From Bacteroidetes bacterium OLB9 (GTDB taxonomy: Bacteria; Bacteroidota; Bacteroidia; Chitinophagales; Saprospiraceae): 64,000 nucleotides of DNA. The stretch covers positions 1 to 64,000 of the forward strand of contig LNBW01000066.1 in assembly GCA_001567255.1 (NCBI GenBank). Direction: 5' to 3'. Position 1 is the stretch's first letter. Every line of letters starts with the position of its first letter. The notes under the pieces were generated by a model. The model worked only from the letters and a program-made list of their open reading frames with translations, ran no database searches and was not told the DNA's origin. Of the stretch, positions 53,851 through 63,673 are shown piece by piece. The translations under genes were made by a program, and so were the position numbers.

Positions 53851-55617
53851 TTAAGATCTTATCTTGTCAATGGTATCTCTGACCATCTTTTTCAGGCTAT
53901 TGCCAAATTCCTTTAAAACTTTATGCTCGCTCAAAAATTTCACCCAACTATGTTCAATCCAATGATGCAAAGGTGTGATCAGAGCAATAATCGATGCCTT
54001 AACTGCTAGCACTTTCATTGGCTCATGATGAGTAATAGAAACCATTTGATCAGCTAATAAATATATTATCAACTCAAACAAAGTAATCAGCGATATATAG
54101 CTCATGATTTTAAACCACCATTTCGGCACTTTAAAATTAGAGATAAATATCATTGACATAAATGCTAATATGATCAATAAAACTAAGACCTGAATTTGTA
54201 GGTTAGATTTTCTATTATGATCTTCAATCAACCTTTGTTCCTCAAGTTCTTTATTCTTCAAAACATTACTGAGTTCTATATCTCTAATGTACTCATTATT
54301 ATGGATAGTCAAAATTTCATCTTTGGCTTTGTTTAATTGTAGCAAAAATGGTCGATCCAGATCTTTCATCAAAGGGAGCAAAACAGCCCCAATTTCAGAA
54401 GCGGTAAAAAAATTATTATTTTTTACGGCCATATCAAAAGCCCTTCTATAATTGTATAACATCATAGGAAAGTCACCATGCCTATTATAATACTCAGCCA
54501 GGCGAATATAAAAATTTACAGTGTATGCTTCATTTTTGGTGTCAAGCAATTTTTCTGCTCGTAAAAAATTAGCTACAGCAGATGGATTATCCTTTACATT
54601 TTCAGCTATATAGGCATTAATCCTATAATACAACACTGAGTCCTGATGTCCAATTTCCTGGAGTCTATTAGGAAGTCTATTTGTGTATAAATGGGCAATC
54701 CCTTGTATATCATTTTTATTCATCAAAGCGCTCCGAAGTTCTGATTCAGCACTTTCAAATAACTTAGGATATTGCTTTGAATGAGCAAAATTAAGTACCA
54801 AATTACTTTTAACTGAAGATTCATCCCAGTTGTCAGATTTATTCTCAAATATGGCTATCACCATCATATTTGAATAGTATGCCAAAGAATCTACAGGCTG
54901 CTCTGAAATAATCAGGTTTTTGCATTCCTCTAAAAACGATAGTGCAGTAATATATTTTTTCTGTTTGAAGTAATAAAAGGCCAATTCTTCAAGTGCTCTC
55001 TTTAATAACAAATTATCTTTAGATAAAAAACTTTGATTCCTTGCCTCCAATAAAAATTTCAATTCTTCAGCCGGTTGATTCAAAAGTTCATAGTATTTTG
55101 CCCTCAGCGACAACAATTTGATTTTGTTTTCTGTGCTCAAATTACCTATTCTGCCTAAATCATCAATCAAAGTGCGCGCTTGGTTTGCATTGCCTATCTT
55201 CAAATAATATTCTGAGGCCACCTGTAATAGCGCTATCTGTGTCGGTACAGTCAGATTATTGATAGAGACCAGTGTATTTTTTATAAAATTATCCATTTGA
55301 CTGGAATCACTTGAGCTCTTAGGCTTTGCATACCTAATTAATGCTGTTCTAACTTTATACTCCCACTCGTTGCTTGATATTTGAATAGCTAACTTGTTGG
55401 CTTCATTCAGAGCAGCTAATCCCTTATTTTCTTCATCTACTGTAGAATCTATGTAAAATTGTGCTGCTTTGAGCAATGCTGGTATTCTTTTTTCAGGAAT
55501 TGTATGATCATCACTCAATTCCTTCCGCCAATTTGTTTTGACATCTGAATCTGTGTTACATGCTGCAAAAAGCAACAAAAAACCAATTGAGATAAATATT
55601 ATGTAATAATTTTTCAT
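53851..55617 (-). CDS. TPR lipoprotein with C-terminal membrane helices
   Basis: A 588-residue protein. The N-terminal IIFISIGFLLLFAAC gives a lipobox near residue 19. Residues about 30-430 are TPR helices (ALLQVASEYYLKIGNANQARTL, ALEELAFYYFKQKKYITALSFL, YIRLAEYYNRHGDFPMMLYNY). A coiled stretch (LSNVLKNKELEEQRLIEDHN) leads to three hydrophobic helices (VLVLLIILAFMSMIFI; YISLITLFELIIYLLA; VKASIIALITPL) and a basic tail. The first part looks like a TPR sensor kinase without kinase. The start at 55617 is chosen for the signal peptide. Confidence 0.75.
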   Translation of the reverse strand: MKNYYIIFISIGFLLLFAACNTDSDVKTNWRKELSDDHTIPEKRIPALLKAAQFYIDSTVDEENKGLAALNEANKLAIQISSNEWEYKVRTALIRYAKPKSSSDSSQMDNFIKNTLVSINNLTVPTQIALLQVASEYYLKIGNANQARTLIDDLGRIGNLSTENKIKLLSLRAKYYELLNQPAEELKFLLEARNQSFLSKDNLLLKRALEELAFYYFKQKKYITALSFLEECKNLIISEQPVDSLAYYSNMMVIAIFENKSDNWDESSVKSNLVLNFAHSKQYPKLFESAESELRSALMNKNDIQGIAHLYTNRLPNRLQEIGHQDSVLYYRINAYIAENVKDNPSAVANFLRAEKLLDTKNEAYTVNFYIRLAEYYNRHGDFPMMLYNYRRAFDMAVKNNNFFTASEIGAVLLPLMKDLDRPFLLQLNKAKDEILTIHNNEYIRDIELSNVLKNKELEEQRLIEDHNRKSNLQIQVLVLLIILAFMSMIFISNFKVPKWWFKIMSYISLITLFELIIYLLADQMVSITHHEPMKVLAVKASIIALITPLHHWIEHSWVKFLSEHKVLKEFGNSLKKMVRDTIDKIRS

Positions 55618-55717
55618 GATACAAAATAAAAATAACACAAATATTCTTCATTTCCATCTATTTTCATAATTTTAACGCTGAATAAATATTTTTTAATAAA
55701 ATTTTCAACCACCTATT

Positions 55718-56221
55718 ATGAGAAACTTAAGAATATCTTTGTTATGCCTGATTATTTTAGGCTTCGCATTGGCTTGCAGTAAACATATAAAAGATACTTC
55801 AGAGCCACCTTCGCAATCATTCATACCTGTGAACAAAGAAGTCGCAAAGGCACTCTTCAATAACTTCAGGAAAAAGATGGGCTACATTACAGCAAATGGA
55901 ATGGTAAAAGATACAACACATGGCTATATCGATTTAAGCACAAAAGATCTAAAAACTTTAATGGCACTTGCTAATAGTATTGAGCAAAAAAATATTTCAG
56001 GTTATAGATTGTATTATGGTTATTCTAACGAAGAAAATGTTGTATATTACATGATGAGCACTATCGACAATAATGGAAATGAAGGTACAGATTATGTAGC
56101 TACACCTCAATCCAACAAAAAGACTCGCCACCTTGTCCATACCAGTGTGACGTTAGAAAAACAGGCCTTGGTGATCAGTAATCCTTTTAATCTCTTTCGA
56201 TATTACGCTAAAGCGTCTTAA
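55718..56221 (+). CDS. hypothetical lipoprotein
   Basis: A 167-residue lipoprotein (SLLCLIILGFALAC lipobox, cysteine near residue 20). The mature part has FRKKMGYITANGMVKDTTHGYIDLS and GYRLYYGYSNEENVVYYMMSTIDNNGNEGTDYV. No named family is recognised. It converges with the TPR gene ending at 56333 through a shared bidirectional terminator. Divergent from the TPR lipoprotein upstream. Confidence 0.7.
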   Translation: MRNLRISLLCLIILGFALACSKHIKDTSEPPSQSFIPVNKEVAKALFNNFRKKMGYITANGMVKDTTHGYIDLSTKDLKTLMALANSIEQKNISGYRLYYGYSNEENVVYYMMSTIDNNGNEGTDYVATPQSNKKTRHLVHTSVTLEKQALVISNPFNLFRYYAKAS

Positions 56222-56265
56222 TCAGATTTTAACATCAACACTACATTATACCAATCTATCCAAAA

Positions 56266-56310
56266 AAATGGGGCAGAAGAAAATAATTCCACTGCCCCAT
56301 TTTTATTTTA
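56266..56310. terminator. bidirectional terminator between convergent genes
   Basis: An 11-bp stem AAATGGGGCAG / CTGCCCCATTT (56266-56276 and 56292-56302) is flanked by T5 on one side and by A-rich sequence on the other, so it can stop transcription from both directions. Confidence 0.85.
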
Positions 56311-56332
56311 ATGAATAACTATAGGTGACTAC

Positions 56333-57622
56333 TTAATTGCCCCCCATAGATTCAAGTTTTAATTTGTACTGATTAGACTTTTCAAAATCACCCTCTCTAG
56401 CATAGATTTCCTTTAATGCTATTTTTACGTTCACATCATTAGGATCCAGCTTCTCTGCTTTTTCAAAATAGGGTTTAGCTTGTAGGAAGTAACCATCCAT
56501 TTCCTTTTTGATGTCATTGTACTTCTTAGTACCGGCAGGCGTGATATCATCACTCAGAGCATTGAGTTTACTGGTAAGGCTGGCAGCTTTATTATAATAT
56601 AATGCTCCTTGACTATACACTGCATCAAAAGACTTTGGATCGAGTTCCACCGCTTGGTTAAAATAAGACATTGCTTTATCAAAATACTCATCAGCTTTAG
56701 CTATATTATCTTGTGCTCTTTCATTTTGATTCAGCTGATCATATACATTACCCATAGTGGTATAAACCGACACATTGTCTGGTTCCTTTTTGATGGCGGC
56801 TTCGAGCTTTCCTATCAGTGCATCCAGTTTCTGAACTCTAAGGTAGTAATTGATTTCCGCGAACAACAAGCTACTGTCATCCGGGTTAAGTGTTTTGCCT
56901 TGTTCAAGATACTGCATTGCTTTTGCTTCATCTTTATCCACCGTCAGGGTAAAAAGTGCTTCATACACTAAAGGTTGAGGATATTTCTCTTCATATAGTT
57001 TGAGAAAATACGGATAGGATTCTTGCTTATACTTGCCCAGGTATCCAGCTGCAGCTGTATAAAAATAGTGATCACCTCTAGCAACAGCGTCATCCAAACG
57101 GCTCTTTTCTTGCCTTTCCTTTAGAATTTCATAGTCTTGTATGGCTGCTTTAAAGTTTTTAAATGCATTGTCGTAATCATTGACTTGAAAGAATGTAATA
57201 CCGATATTATTAACATGATCTTCATTCTCTTTCAATCCTACCAGAGCGTCTTTCTTCTGCGATTTTTTAACTGCAACTGACAATGCTTTTTCAAATGCTT
57301 GTTGAGCTATCAATCCTGCTTCTGGTGTTGTCAGTGGGTATGAAGGATCAAGTACCTTTCTATTCATTTCTGCTCTCGCTATCTCATTATAAATCTGGCC
57401 TTTCGCATTCCAAGCATCAGGGTCAGCTTGAGCTTCTTTTGATGTAAAAATTTCATCAATTGATTTCAGTGCATTTGTAAGATCATCTTTGTTAGCAACT
57501 GGATCCATGTAGTAATTACCCAGTGCTCTATTTGCCTTTTTCAATTGTTTTAAATAATCCTGGGCATTAGCAGCAGAAATAGCAACCAAAAAGACAAGAG
57601 CCCCTAAAAAAATTTGTTTCAT
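56333..57622 (-). CDS. secreted TPR protein
   Basis: A 429-residue periplasmic TPR protein: a signal peptide (residues 1-20, ending AANAQ) is followed by YLKQLKKANRALGNYYMDP and repeated TPR units, for example EDHVNNIGITFFQVNDYDNAFKNFKAA, YTTMGNVYDQLNQNERAQDN and AVYSQGALYYNKAASL, and a last PNDVNVKIALKEIYAREGDFEKSN. TPR proteins scaffold complexes; the partner is not evident. It sits 182 bases downstream of gyrA in the same direction. Confidence 0.88.
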   Translation of the reverse strand: MKQIFLGALVFLVAISAANAQDYLKQLKKANRALGNYYMDPVANKDDLTNALKSIDEIFTSKEAQADPDAWNAKGQIYNEIARAEMNRKVLDPSYPLTTPEAGLIAQQAFEKALSVAVKKSQKKDALVGLKENEDHVNNIGITFFQVNDYDNAFKNFKAAIQDYEILKERQEKSRLDDAVARGDHYFYTAAAGYLGKYKQESYPYFLKLYEEKYPQPLVYEALFTLTVDKDEAKAMQYLEQGKTLNPDDSSLLFAEINYYLRVQKLDALIGKLEAAIKKEPDNVSVYTTMGNVYDQLNQNERAQDNIAKADEYFDKAMSYFNQAVELDPKSFDAVYSQGALYYNKAASLTSKLNALSDDITPAGTKKYNDIKKEMDGYFLQAKPYFEKAEKLDPNDVNVKIALKEIYAREGDFEKSNQYKLKLESMGGN

Positions 57623-57804
57623 CGTAAATTCTGTTTTGTTAAAAATATAAGTACGTATGTAGAAAATAATTTATTGTCATATCCTACAATATCACATTAA
57701 AGACGTAAGACAAAGATAAACTTTCTACATATCAAGTTAAAATTTTATCAATCTTTTGTTAAAACATTCTAAATCTTTTGTCTAAATAAGCACACAAATG
57801 CTGC

Positions 57805-60273
57805 TTATTCCTCTTCTTCTTCCTTTTCATCCCGCCTGATTACCGTCACGTCTGCTATAGATTCATTGTCTCCGATTCTGATAACTTTCACACCTTGAGT
57901 GGCACGTCCCATCAAACGAATGTCAGATACCGGAGTACGAATCACAATGCCATCCACTGTGGTAATCATCAGATCATCAAATTCACTCACCCACTTAATA
58001 GCTATTAACTTCCCAGTCTTTGGCGTGACATTGATTGTCTTAACACCTTTTCCACCTCGGTTGGTGATTCGATAATCTTCAAGTGGAGAGCGTTTTCCAT
58101 TACCTTTCTCTGAAACAACAAACACAGAGAAATCTGCACGGGTAGGATCAGCAGCAATCATACCGATTACCTCATCATGTTCATCATCGAGGGTGATGGC
58201 CTTTACGCCGGCGGCTGTTCTACCCATCGGCCTTACCTTTGACTCATTGAAGCGGATGGCTCGACCACCTTTATTGGCTATAATAATCTCATTGTCACCA
58301 CTGGTCAATTTAGCCTCTAGCAACTGATCTCCTTCATTGATAGTTATAGCATTGATTCCATTGACTCTTGGCCGAGAGAAGGCTTCTACAATGGTTTTTT
58401 TAACCAATCCTTTCTTAGTACAGAAGATGATATAGTTATTATTAATAAAGTCTTCATCACCCAGGTTTTCAATCTTTATGTAGGCCCTGACCTTATCATC
58501 TTGTGGTATGGCCATGATATTTTGAATGACTCTTCCCTGAGCACTCTTGTTGGCTTCCGGGATTTCAAAAGCCCTTAACCAGAAACATCTGCCCTGCTCT
58601 GTGAACAGCAACAAGTAATCATGACTATTTGCAATAAACATCTGCTCTACAAAGTCGGTATCTCTAGTCTTTGCGCCACGAGATCCACGACCACCTCTGC
58701 TCTGCTGTCTAAACTCATCCGTCTTAGTACGCTTGATATAGCCAAGATGAGATATTGTGATGACCATCTCTTCATTTGGTATCAGATCCTCTATACTGAT
58801 TTCGTCATCGGCATAAGAAATTTCTGTTCTTCGTTTGTCACCATATTTTTCGTTGACTTCGTCCAACTCTTCCTTGATAATACCACGCTGCAGGGCTTCA
58901 CTGGCTAGGATATTTCTATAATGCTCTATTTTGGCAAGTAATTCTTGATATTCTTCTTTGACTTTTTCTATCTCGAGACTAACTAATCGTTGTAATCTCA
59001 TTTCGAGTATAGCTTTGGCCTGAATCTCACTCAACTGGAATGCAGACATGAGGCCATCCTTAGCGTCATCTACAGTTTTAGACTGTCGGATGATGCGTAT
59101 GACTTCGTCTATATTGTCCAGCGCAATTAATAATCCTTCAAGGATATGAGCTCGCTCTAGTGCCTTTTCCAGATCGTATTGCGTTCTACGCACTATCACC
59201 TCTAATCTAAATTTAATAAACTCTGACACCAGATCCTTCAAGTTGAGCAACATAGGACGGCCATTGACCAGGGCAATATTATTCACTCCAAATGATGATT
59301 GAAGCGGTGTAAATTTATATAATTTGCTGAGTACTACGCTCGCCATTGCATCACGCTTAACTTCGATCACTATTCTCAGTCCGTTTCTATCTGATTCGTC
59401 GCGAATAGCCGATATGCCCTCTATCTTACCTTCATTGACCAATTCAGCAATTTTGCTTACCAGCATAGCTTTGTTGACCTGATAAGGTATTTCACTAATG
59501 ATGATGACTTCTTTACCATTGTGTCCAGACTCAACTTCGGCGCGGCCTCTGACCACCACTCTACCTCGACCAGTTTCAAAAGCTTCTTTGACTCCTGAAT
59601 AGCCATATATAACACCACCAGTCGGGAAGTCCGGTGCTTTGATGTGCTCCATCAATTCTTCAACCGAAATATCCGGATTATCTACTGCTGCCTTTATTCC
59701 TGCAACAACTTCCGACAAATTGTGAGGTAGCATATTGGTAGCCATACCTACTGCAATACCTGAAGCTCCATTGATCAGAAGATTAGGAATCTTAGTCGGT
59801 AGCACTGTAGGTTCTTCCAATGAATCATCAAAATTCAATCGAAAATCAACCGTATTTTTATTAATGTCCGCCAAAATATCATCAGAGATACGCGCCATCC
59901 TAGCTTCTGTATAACGCATAGCCGCAGGACCATCTCCATCCATCGATCCAAAGTTGCCCTGACCATGTACTAATGGATATCGAAGTGACCATTCCTGAGC
60001 CATTCTCACCATCGCATCATATACTGAACCATCTCCATGTGGATGGTACTTTCCAAGGACTTCACCTACGATTCTTGCGGATTTCTTATGTGCCTTGCCA
60101 TAAGACAAACCTAATTCTGACATGCCGTACAACACCCTTCTATGCACGGGCTTTAATCCATCCCTGACATCCGGCAATGCTCTTGCCACAATCACTGACA
60201 TCGAATAGTCAATGTATGAAGACTTCATTTCGTCCTCAATACTTATCGGGATAACTCTTTGATGATTAGCCAT
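57805..60273 (-). CDS. gyrA: DNA gyrase subunit A
   Basis: An 822-residue type II topoisomerase subunit that cuts and rejoins DNA. The N-terminal domain has [28 protein letters not shown], the quinolone-region [20 protein letters not shown] and the catalytic Tyr in [12 protein letters not shown] (about residue 121). The C-terminal propeller has a GyrA-box-like QSRGGRG (consensus QRRGGKG) and repeats such as [24 protein letters not shown]. It ends in a short acidic DEKEEEEE tail. Length fits gyrase A rather than ParC. gyrB is not in the window. Confidence 0.96.
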   Translation of the reverse strand: MANHQRVIPISIEDEMKSSYIDYSMSVIVARALPDVRDGLKPVHRRVLYGMSELGLSYGKAHKKSARIVGEVLGKYHPHGDGSVYDAMVRMAQEWSLRYPLVHGQGNFGSMDGDGPAAMRYTEARMARISDDILADINKNTVDFRLNFDDSLEEPTVLPTKIPNLLINGASGIAVGMATNMLPHNLSEVVAGIKAAVDNPDISVEELMEHIKAPDFPTGGVIYGYSGVKEAFETGRGRVVVRGRAEVESGHNGKEVIIISEIPYQVNKAMLVSKIAELVNEGKIEGISAIRDESDRNGLRIVIEVKRDAMASVVLSKLYKFTPLQSSFGVNNIALVNGRPMLLNLKDLVSEFIKFRLEVIVRRTQYDLEKALERAHILEGLLIALDNIDEVIRIIRQSKTVDDAKDGLMSAFQLSEIQAKAILEMRLQRLVSLEIEKVKEEYQELLAKIEHYRNILASEALQRGIIKEELDEVNEKYGDKRRTEISYADDEISIEDLIPNEEMVITISHLGYIKRTKTDEFRQQSRGGRGSRGAKTRDTDFVEQMFIANSHDYLLLFTEQGRCFWLRAFEIPEANKSAQGRVIQNIMAIPQDDKVRAYIKIENLGDEDFINNNYIIFCTKKGLVKKTIVEAFSRPRVNGINAITINEGDQLLEAKLTSGDNEIIIANKGGRAIRFNESKVRPMGRTAAGVKAITLDDEHDEVIGMIAADPTRADFSVFVVSEKGNGKRSPLEDYRITNRGGKGVKTINVTPKTGKLIAIKWVSEFDDLMITTVDGIVIRTPVSDIRLMGRATQGVKVIRIGDNESIADVTVIRRDEKEEEEE

Positions 60274-60308
60274 TTATATATTTATATATTAGTTATCAAA
60301 AACAATTC

Positions 60309-60317
60309 GCAAAGATA
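60309..60317 (-). promoter_or_regulatory. -7 box for gyrA
   Basis: TATCTTTGC on the minus strand, 36 bases before the gyrA ATG. This is a full match to the consensus. Confidence 0.6.
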
Positions 60318-60493
60318 CGAAAAAAATATAATATTACACACTAAATATGTAAAAAAATAACTGGTTTATTTTTTGATAATATCAATATATAAAACATTGA
60401 ATATTAATGTATAATAATTCAAAACCTGATTCTTTAGCGTGTTCATTTCGTCCTATTCATACTGGTTGATGATTCTACATCAAAACGAGGTGA

Positions 60494-61432
60494 TCATAGG
60501 TGATTTTCCAGCCAAGCAAGCAAGCGCTCAAATACTTCTTGTTTTATATCTTCATTGAGAATTTCATGGCGCATCTCAGGGTATAAGTGCAGTGTAATGT
60601 CATTAAATCCATCCTTTTGAAGATGCGCAACGGTAGTTTTCACTCCTTTGCCAAAATCGCCAATTGGATCCTGGGCTCCACTAATAAATAGAAATGGAAA
60701 ATCATGCGAGATGCTTTTGGCCCAATCTCTTCGCGTAGCCCGATCTACAAATGACATCAACCCATAAAATCCATTATAGGTAAAAGGAACACCATTCATG
60801 GGATCGCTGGTAAAATCTTCTCGGTTGGTCTTGCTCAAGCTTAGCCAGCTTGTACTGTCACCGCCGGGTTCAGATGAAAACCGCATATTATTCATCTTAC
60901 TAAAGACATTATTGAGCACCCAGCTGCGTTGAGCAGGACGTAAGCTATTGAGCATTTTAAGATAGTTTTTTGCAATGGTCGCGCCATGCATTTTGCCTCC
61001 TGTACCTACAATCACTGCAGCACGAAAACGATGGCTTTCTTCTTGCAACAAACAACGAGTAATGAATGACCCCATCGAATGTCCAAGTATAAAGTGTGGA
61101 ACATCCGGAAAGTGTTGCTCAAGTTTCGTCGCCATAGCCTTAGCTACATTCAATACAAAACCCGTCGGATTGTGCTTTTGAAAAAAGCCCATGTTGTCAT
61201 TGTTGCCGGCTGTCCTTCCATGTCCCGGATGATCATACGTCAGTACAGCATATCCATGCTCCGTAAGGAATCTTGCTAAAGCATCATATCGGCCACTGTG
61301 TTCTTGCATACCATGCAAAATCAATACCGTTCCCTTAACAGATACAGCTTCAGGAGTATAAATGGTGTGATATATTTTGCTATTAACATCAACTGTCGTT
61401 TCGACATGATGAAAATCGCTTTTCATATTCAT
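60494..61432 (-). CDS. alpha/beta hydrolase (monoacylglycerol lipase/lysophospholipase type)
   Basis: A 312-residue serine hydrolase. The oxyanion-hole segment LILHGMQEHSGRYDALARFL (about residues 34-53), DHPGHGRTAG, the nucleophile elbow ILGHSMGSFITR (Ser near 117), ISGAQDPIGDFG with the catalytic Asp and YPEMRHEILNE with the catalytic His match the Hydrolase_4 (monoglyceride lipase) family. No signal peptide is seen. The substrate is probably a lipid ester. The actual start may be the second Met (codon 3). Confidence 0.88.
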   Translation of the reverse strand: MNMKSDFHHVETTVDVNSKIYHTIYTPEAVSVKGTVLILHGMQEHSGRYDALARFLTEHGYAVLTYDHPGHGRTAGNNDNMGFFQKHNPTGFVLNVAKAMATKLEQHFPDVPHFILGHSMGSFITRCLLQEESHRFRAAVIVGTGGKMHGATIAKNYLKMLNSLRPAQRSWVLNNVFSKMNNMRFSSEPGGDSTSWLSLSKTNREDFTSDPMNGVPFTYNGFYGLMSFVDRATRRDWAKSISHDFPFLFISGAQDPIGDFGKGVKTTVAHLQKDGFNDITLHLYPEMRHEILNEDIKQEVFERLLAWLENHL

Positions 61433-61668
61433 TTTAAAATAAGTTTATAGTTAAACAATCAATATTTTATATCTTAAAATGTTTAAAAAATTGACCACTT
61501 AACTTCCAATTACTGTAAGTAGCATTCGGATGTTGCGACTTCTCGTCCGTGTCCATTCTCAATACAATTTAGATCGAAAAAAAATTGTTGATTTATTTCT
61601 TAATTAGAATTGAACTAAATAAAGACCCTTATGTTTAAAAGTCAAACAACAAAAAGGAAGACAACCAT

Positions 61669-62010
61669 ATGGCAACAGTAAAGTTTAGATTTGAAGATAC
61701 CTCTATACCAGAAAAAGTAGTGGAAAATGTAGAGACAGATATGTCAATACTTGAGGTCGCTGAAGAAAATGATGTGCATCTCAATCACAACTGTGGTGGA
61801 GTGTGTGCTTGCTCGACATGTCATGTATATATGATAGAAGGCGAAGATGCCGTAGAGGAAATCTCTGATAAAGAGGAAGATTTTATAGATCGTGCCATCA
61901 ATCCAAGAGTAGAGTCAAGACTCGGGTGTCAGTGTGTGATACTGGATGAAGACGCATACATAGAGGTCATCATTCCGGATCAACGCAATATCATCGGGCA
62001 CGAGCATTGA
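61669..62010 (+). CDS. 2Fe-2S ferredoxin (ISC/adrenodoxin type)
   Basis: A 113-residue ferredoxin. The cluster ligands are Cys42, Cys48 and Cys51 in HNCGGVCACSTCHVY (C-x5-C-x2-C), with the fourth about 37 residues later in ESRLGCQC. An extra Cys46 is present. The acidic EGEDAVEEISDKEEDFID helix and the final DEDAYIEVIIPDQRN match the ISC fdx group that supplies electrons for Fe-S assembly. No isc or suf genes are adjacent. Confidence 0.95.
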   Translation: MATVKFRFEDTSIPEKVVENVETDMSILEVAEENDVHLNHNCGGVCACSTCHVYMIEGEDAVEEISDKEEDFIDRAINPRVESRLGCQCVILDEDAYIEVIIPDQRNIIGHEH

Positions 62011-62040
62011 TAGATTATGTAAATTGAAATTGACAAAAAG

Positions 62041-62078
62041 AAACCAATAAGATCGATCATGATTTTGTTGGTTTTTTT
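62041..62078 (+). terminator. terminator after the ferredoxin gene
   Basis: The stem AAACCAA / TTGGTTT (62041-62047 and 62068-62074) is followed by a run of seven T. Confidence 0.65.
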
Positions 62079-62117
62079 ATTTAATACTATACCTCCTAGA
62101 CCAATAGCAAAACAAGT

Positions 62118-62126
62118 TATATTTGC
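62118..62126 (+). promoter_or_regulatory. -7 box almost touching the start at 62138
   Basis: TATATTTGC matches TAnnTTTGC. Transcription should start only about 5 bases before the ATG, giving a nearly leaderless message. Confidence 0.55.
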
Positions 62127-62137
62127 CATTTTAATCT

Positions 62138-63001
62138 ATGCCACATAAAAAAATTCAAAATCATATACTTCATCCTACAGTAACAATTAAAGAAGTAGGT
62201 AGCGGTTCGGGATTAATCCTTGATGGAGACCAATGCTATATCGTCTCTGATAGCTCAAATGTATTGTATCAATGCAATCTGGAGAAAGGAATAGTAGATA
62301 AGAAAATAAGTTTGCACATGGATGGCAAGCTAGAAGAAAACCTGAGCAAACCCCAAAAGCCTGATTTTGAAGCTTGTTGCTCATATGATGGTCACCATTA
62401 CATTATCGGGTCAGGATCAACTGAAAACCGAATGGAAATGGCCATTCTAAACCAAGATTTTGTACTCCTCGAACGCAAGTCTTTAGCACCCTTGTATCAT
62501 AAAATGATGCTGGCTACTGGCATTGGCATTGAAGATTTCAATATAGAAGCAGCTGTAGTGTACTCTGAAAGTAAGGCTTTATTTTTCAATCGCGGCAATG
62601 GACCCAACCGTAAAAATGGCATCATCACAACTGCACATTGGTACAAAGATCACAGTAAGGTCACCGGATACTTACCCATGCAACTACCCACCATCAATGG
62701 CTTTGACAGTACGTTTTCTGATGCCGTACTGACAGACGATGCTATCTTTTTTCTAGCCACAGCGGAAGATACCCGCTCAGTATATGAGGATGGTGCTGTA
62801 GCGGGCAGCGCTATAGGTAGAATCGATGCTAAAACCTTACAAATGACCGACTTTGTCGTGATAAGCAATGATTACAAATTAGAAGGAATCGCACTGCAGG
62901 CATCTACCAGTGACACTGTCATTTTTCTTGTGTGCGAAGATGGCGATGATACACCAGCAGGCACAAAACTATTCAATCTAGAAATGCAGCTTGCAGAATA
63001 G
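62138..63001 (+). CDS. predicted beta-propeller protein (DUF6929-like)
   Basis: A 287-residue soluble protein without a signal peptide. Repeated strand blocks, such as SGLILDGDQCYIVSDSSNVLYQCN, PDFEACCSYDGHHYIIGSGSTENRM, LFFNRGNGPNRKNGI and FFLATAEDTRSVYEDG followed by GSAIGRID and EGIALQASTSDTVIFLVCEDGDDTP, suggest a five- or six-bladed propeller. The family (DUF6929 by memory) has no proven function. The gene is monocistronic with a very short leader. Confidence 0.7.
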   Translation: MPHKKIQNHILHPTVTIKEVGSGSGLILDGDQCYIVSDSSNVLYQCNLEKGIVDKKISLHMDGKLEENLSKPQKPDFEACCSYDGHHYIIGSGSTENRMEMAILNQDFVLLERKSLAPLYHKMMLATGIGIEDFNIEAAVVYSESKALFFNRGNGPNRKNGIITTAHWYKDHSKVTGYLPMQLPTINGFDSTFSDAVLTDDAIFFLATAEDTRSVYEDGAVAGSAIGRIDAKTLQMTDFVVISNDYKLEGIALQASTSDTVIFLVCEDGDDTPAGTKLFNLEMQLAE

Positions 63002-63174
63002 ATCATGTGACTTATAGCAACATAGGAAAAGGTATGCAACCATGATCATATACTTCAGCATGTTTGATTTCGCAATGAGTGATTGTTCATAACCGAAGGT
63101 CGCAAAAGTATCGGCTTGCAAGGTATCCTTACCATCGTATTTTAAGCTAAATTAAGGATTATAAATTTTCTGTT

Positions 63175-63322
63175 TGAAAACGCTAGTTCATATCTACTAT
63201 AATACTCGGTTTTCTGTCCTCGACATAGTAAAAAACTATATCTACGGAAAAAACATTTGAGCGTTCTTGCTAAATTGTATCATTTCGATTCGCAACAAAA
63301 TCTAAAGGGTAATATGAGATAA
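63175..63322 (+). repeat. dispersed intergenic repeat family 2, copy 4
   Basis: It shares AACGCTAGTTCATATCTACTA, GTTTTCTGTCCTCGACATAG, TAAAAAACTATA, TTGTATCATTTCG and ATTCGCAACAAAATCTAAAGG with other copies. It lies in the 672-base gap before ssb. A weak partial match also occurs at 28555-28590. Confidence 0.65.
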
Positions 63323-63509
63323 AAATATCTTTGTATCGTCAATCTAGTTATTGAAATTAAGATAAAAAATACTTGTTGCCAGCAATATTGTAAGCCACCT
63401 TTGTACAATAATGGTCAAATTTTACAAAAAAAAATATAAATAATCCAATTTTACTATTCAATTGTAATTCAGCGCATTATAAAATTTCTATTAATTTGTA
63501 TTCATATAG

Positions 63510-63527
63510 ATACGTTTACAAACGTAT
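63510..63527 (+). promoter_or_regulatory. perfect palindrome upstream of ssb, possible operator
   Basis: ATACGTTT-AC-AAACGTAT is an 8-bp inverted repeat with 2-base spacer, followed by a second half-copy TTTACACGTAT. It lies about 40 bases before a promoter-like CATCTTTGC box (63567-63575) and 147 bases before the ssb ATG. It looks like a dimeric regulator site. The rest of the gap holds only repeat copy 4. Confidence 0.5.
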
Positions 63528-63673
63528 TTACACGTATAAAAAACGCATCATTAATCTGAACGCCTCCATCTTTGCCTCATCAATCGATCGCAAGATCCAA
63601 ATTTGTTTCACCCGTCGGTGATAATTACAATAAAACATATGCACGATTATCACGGACACAAATTTTAATTATC

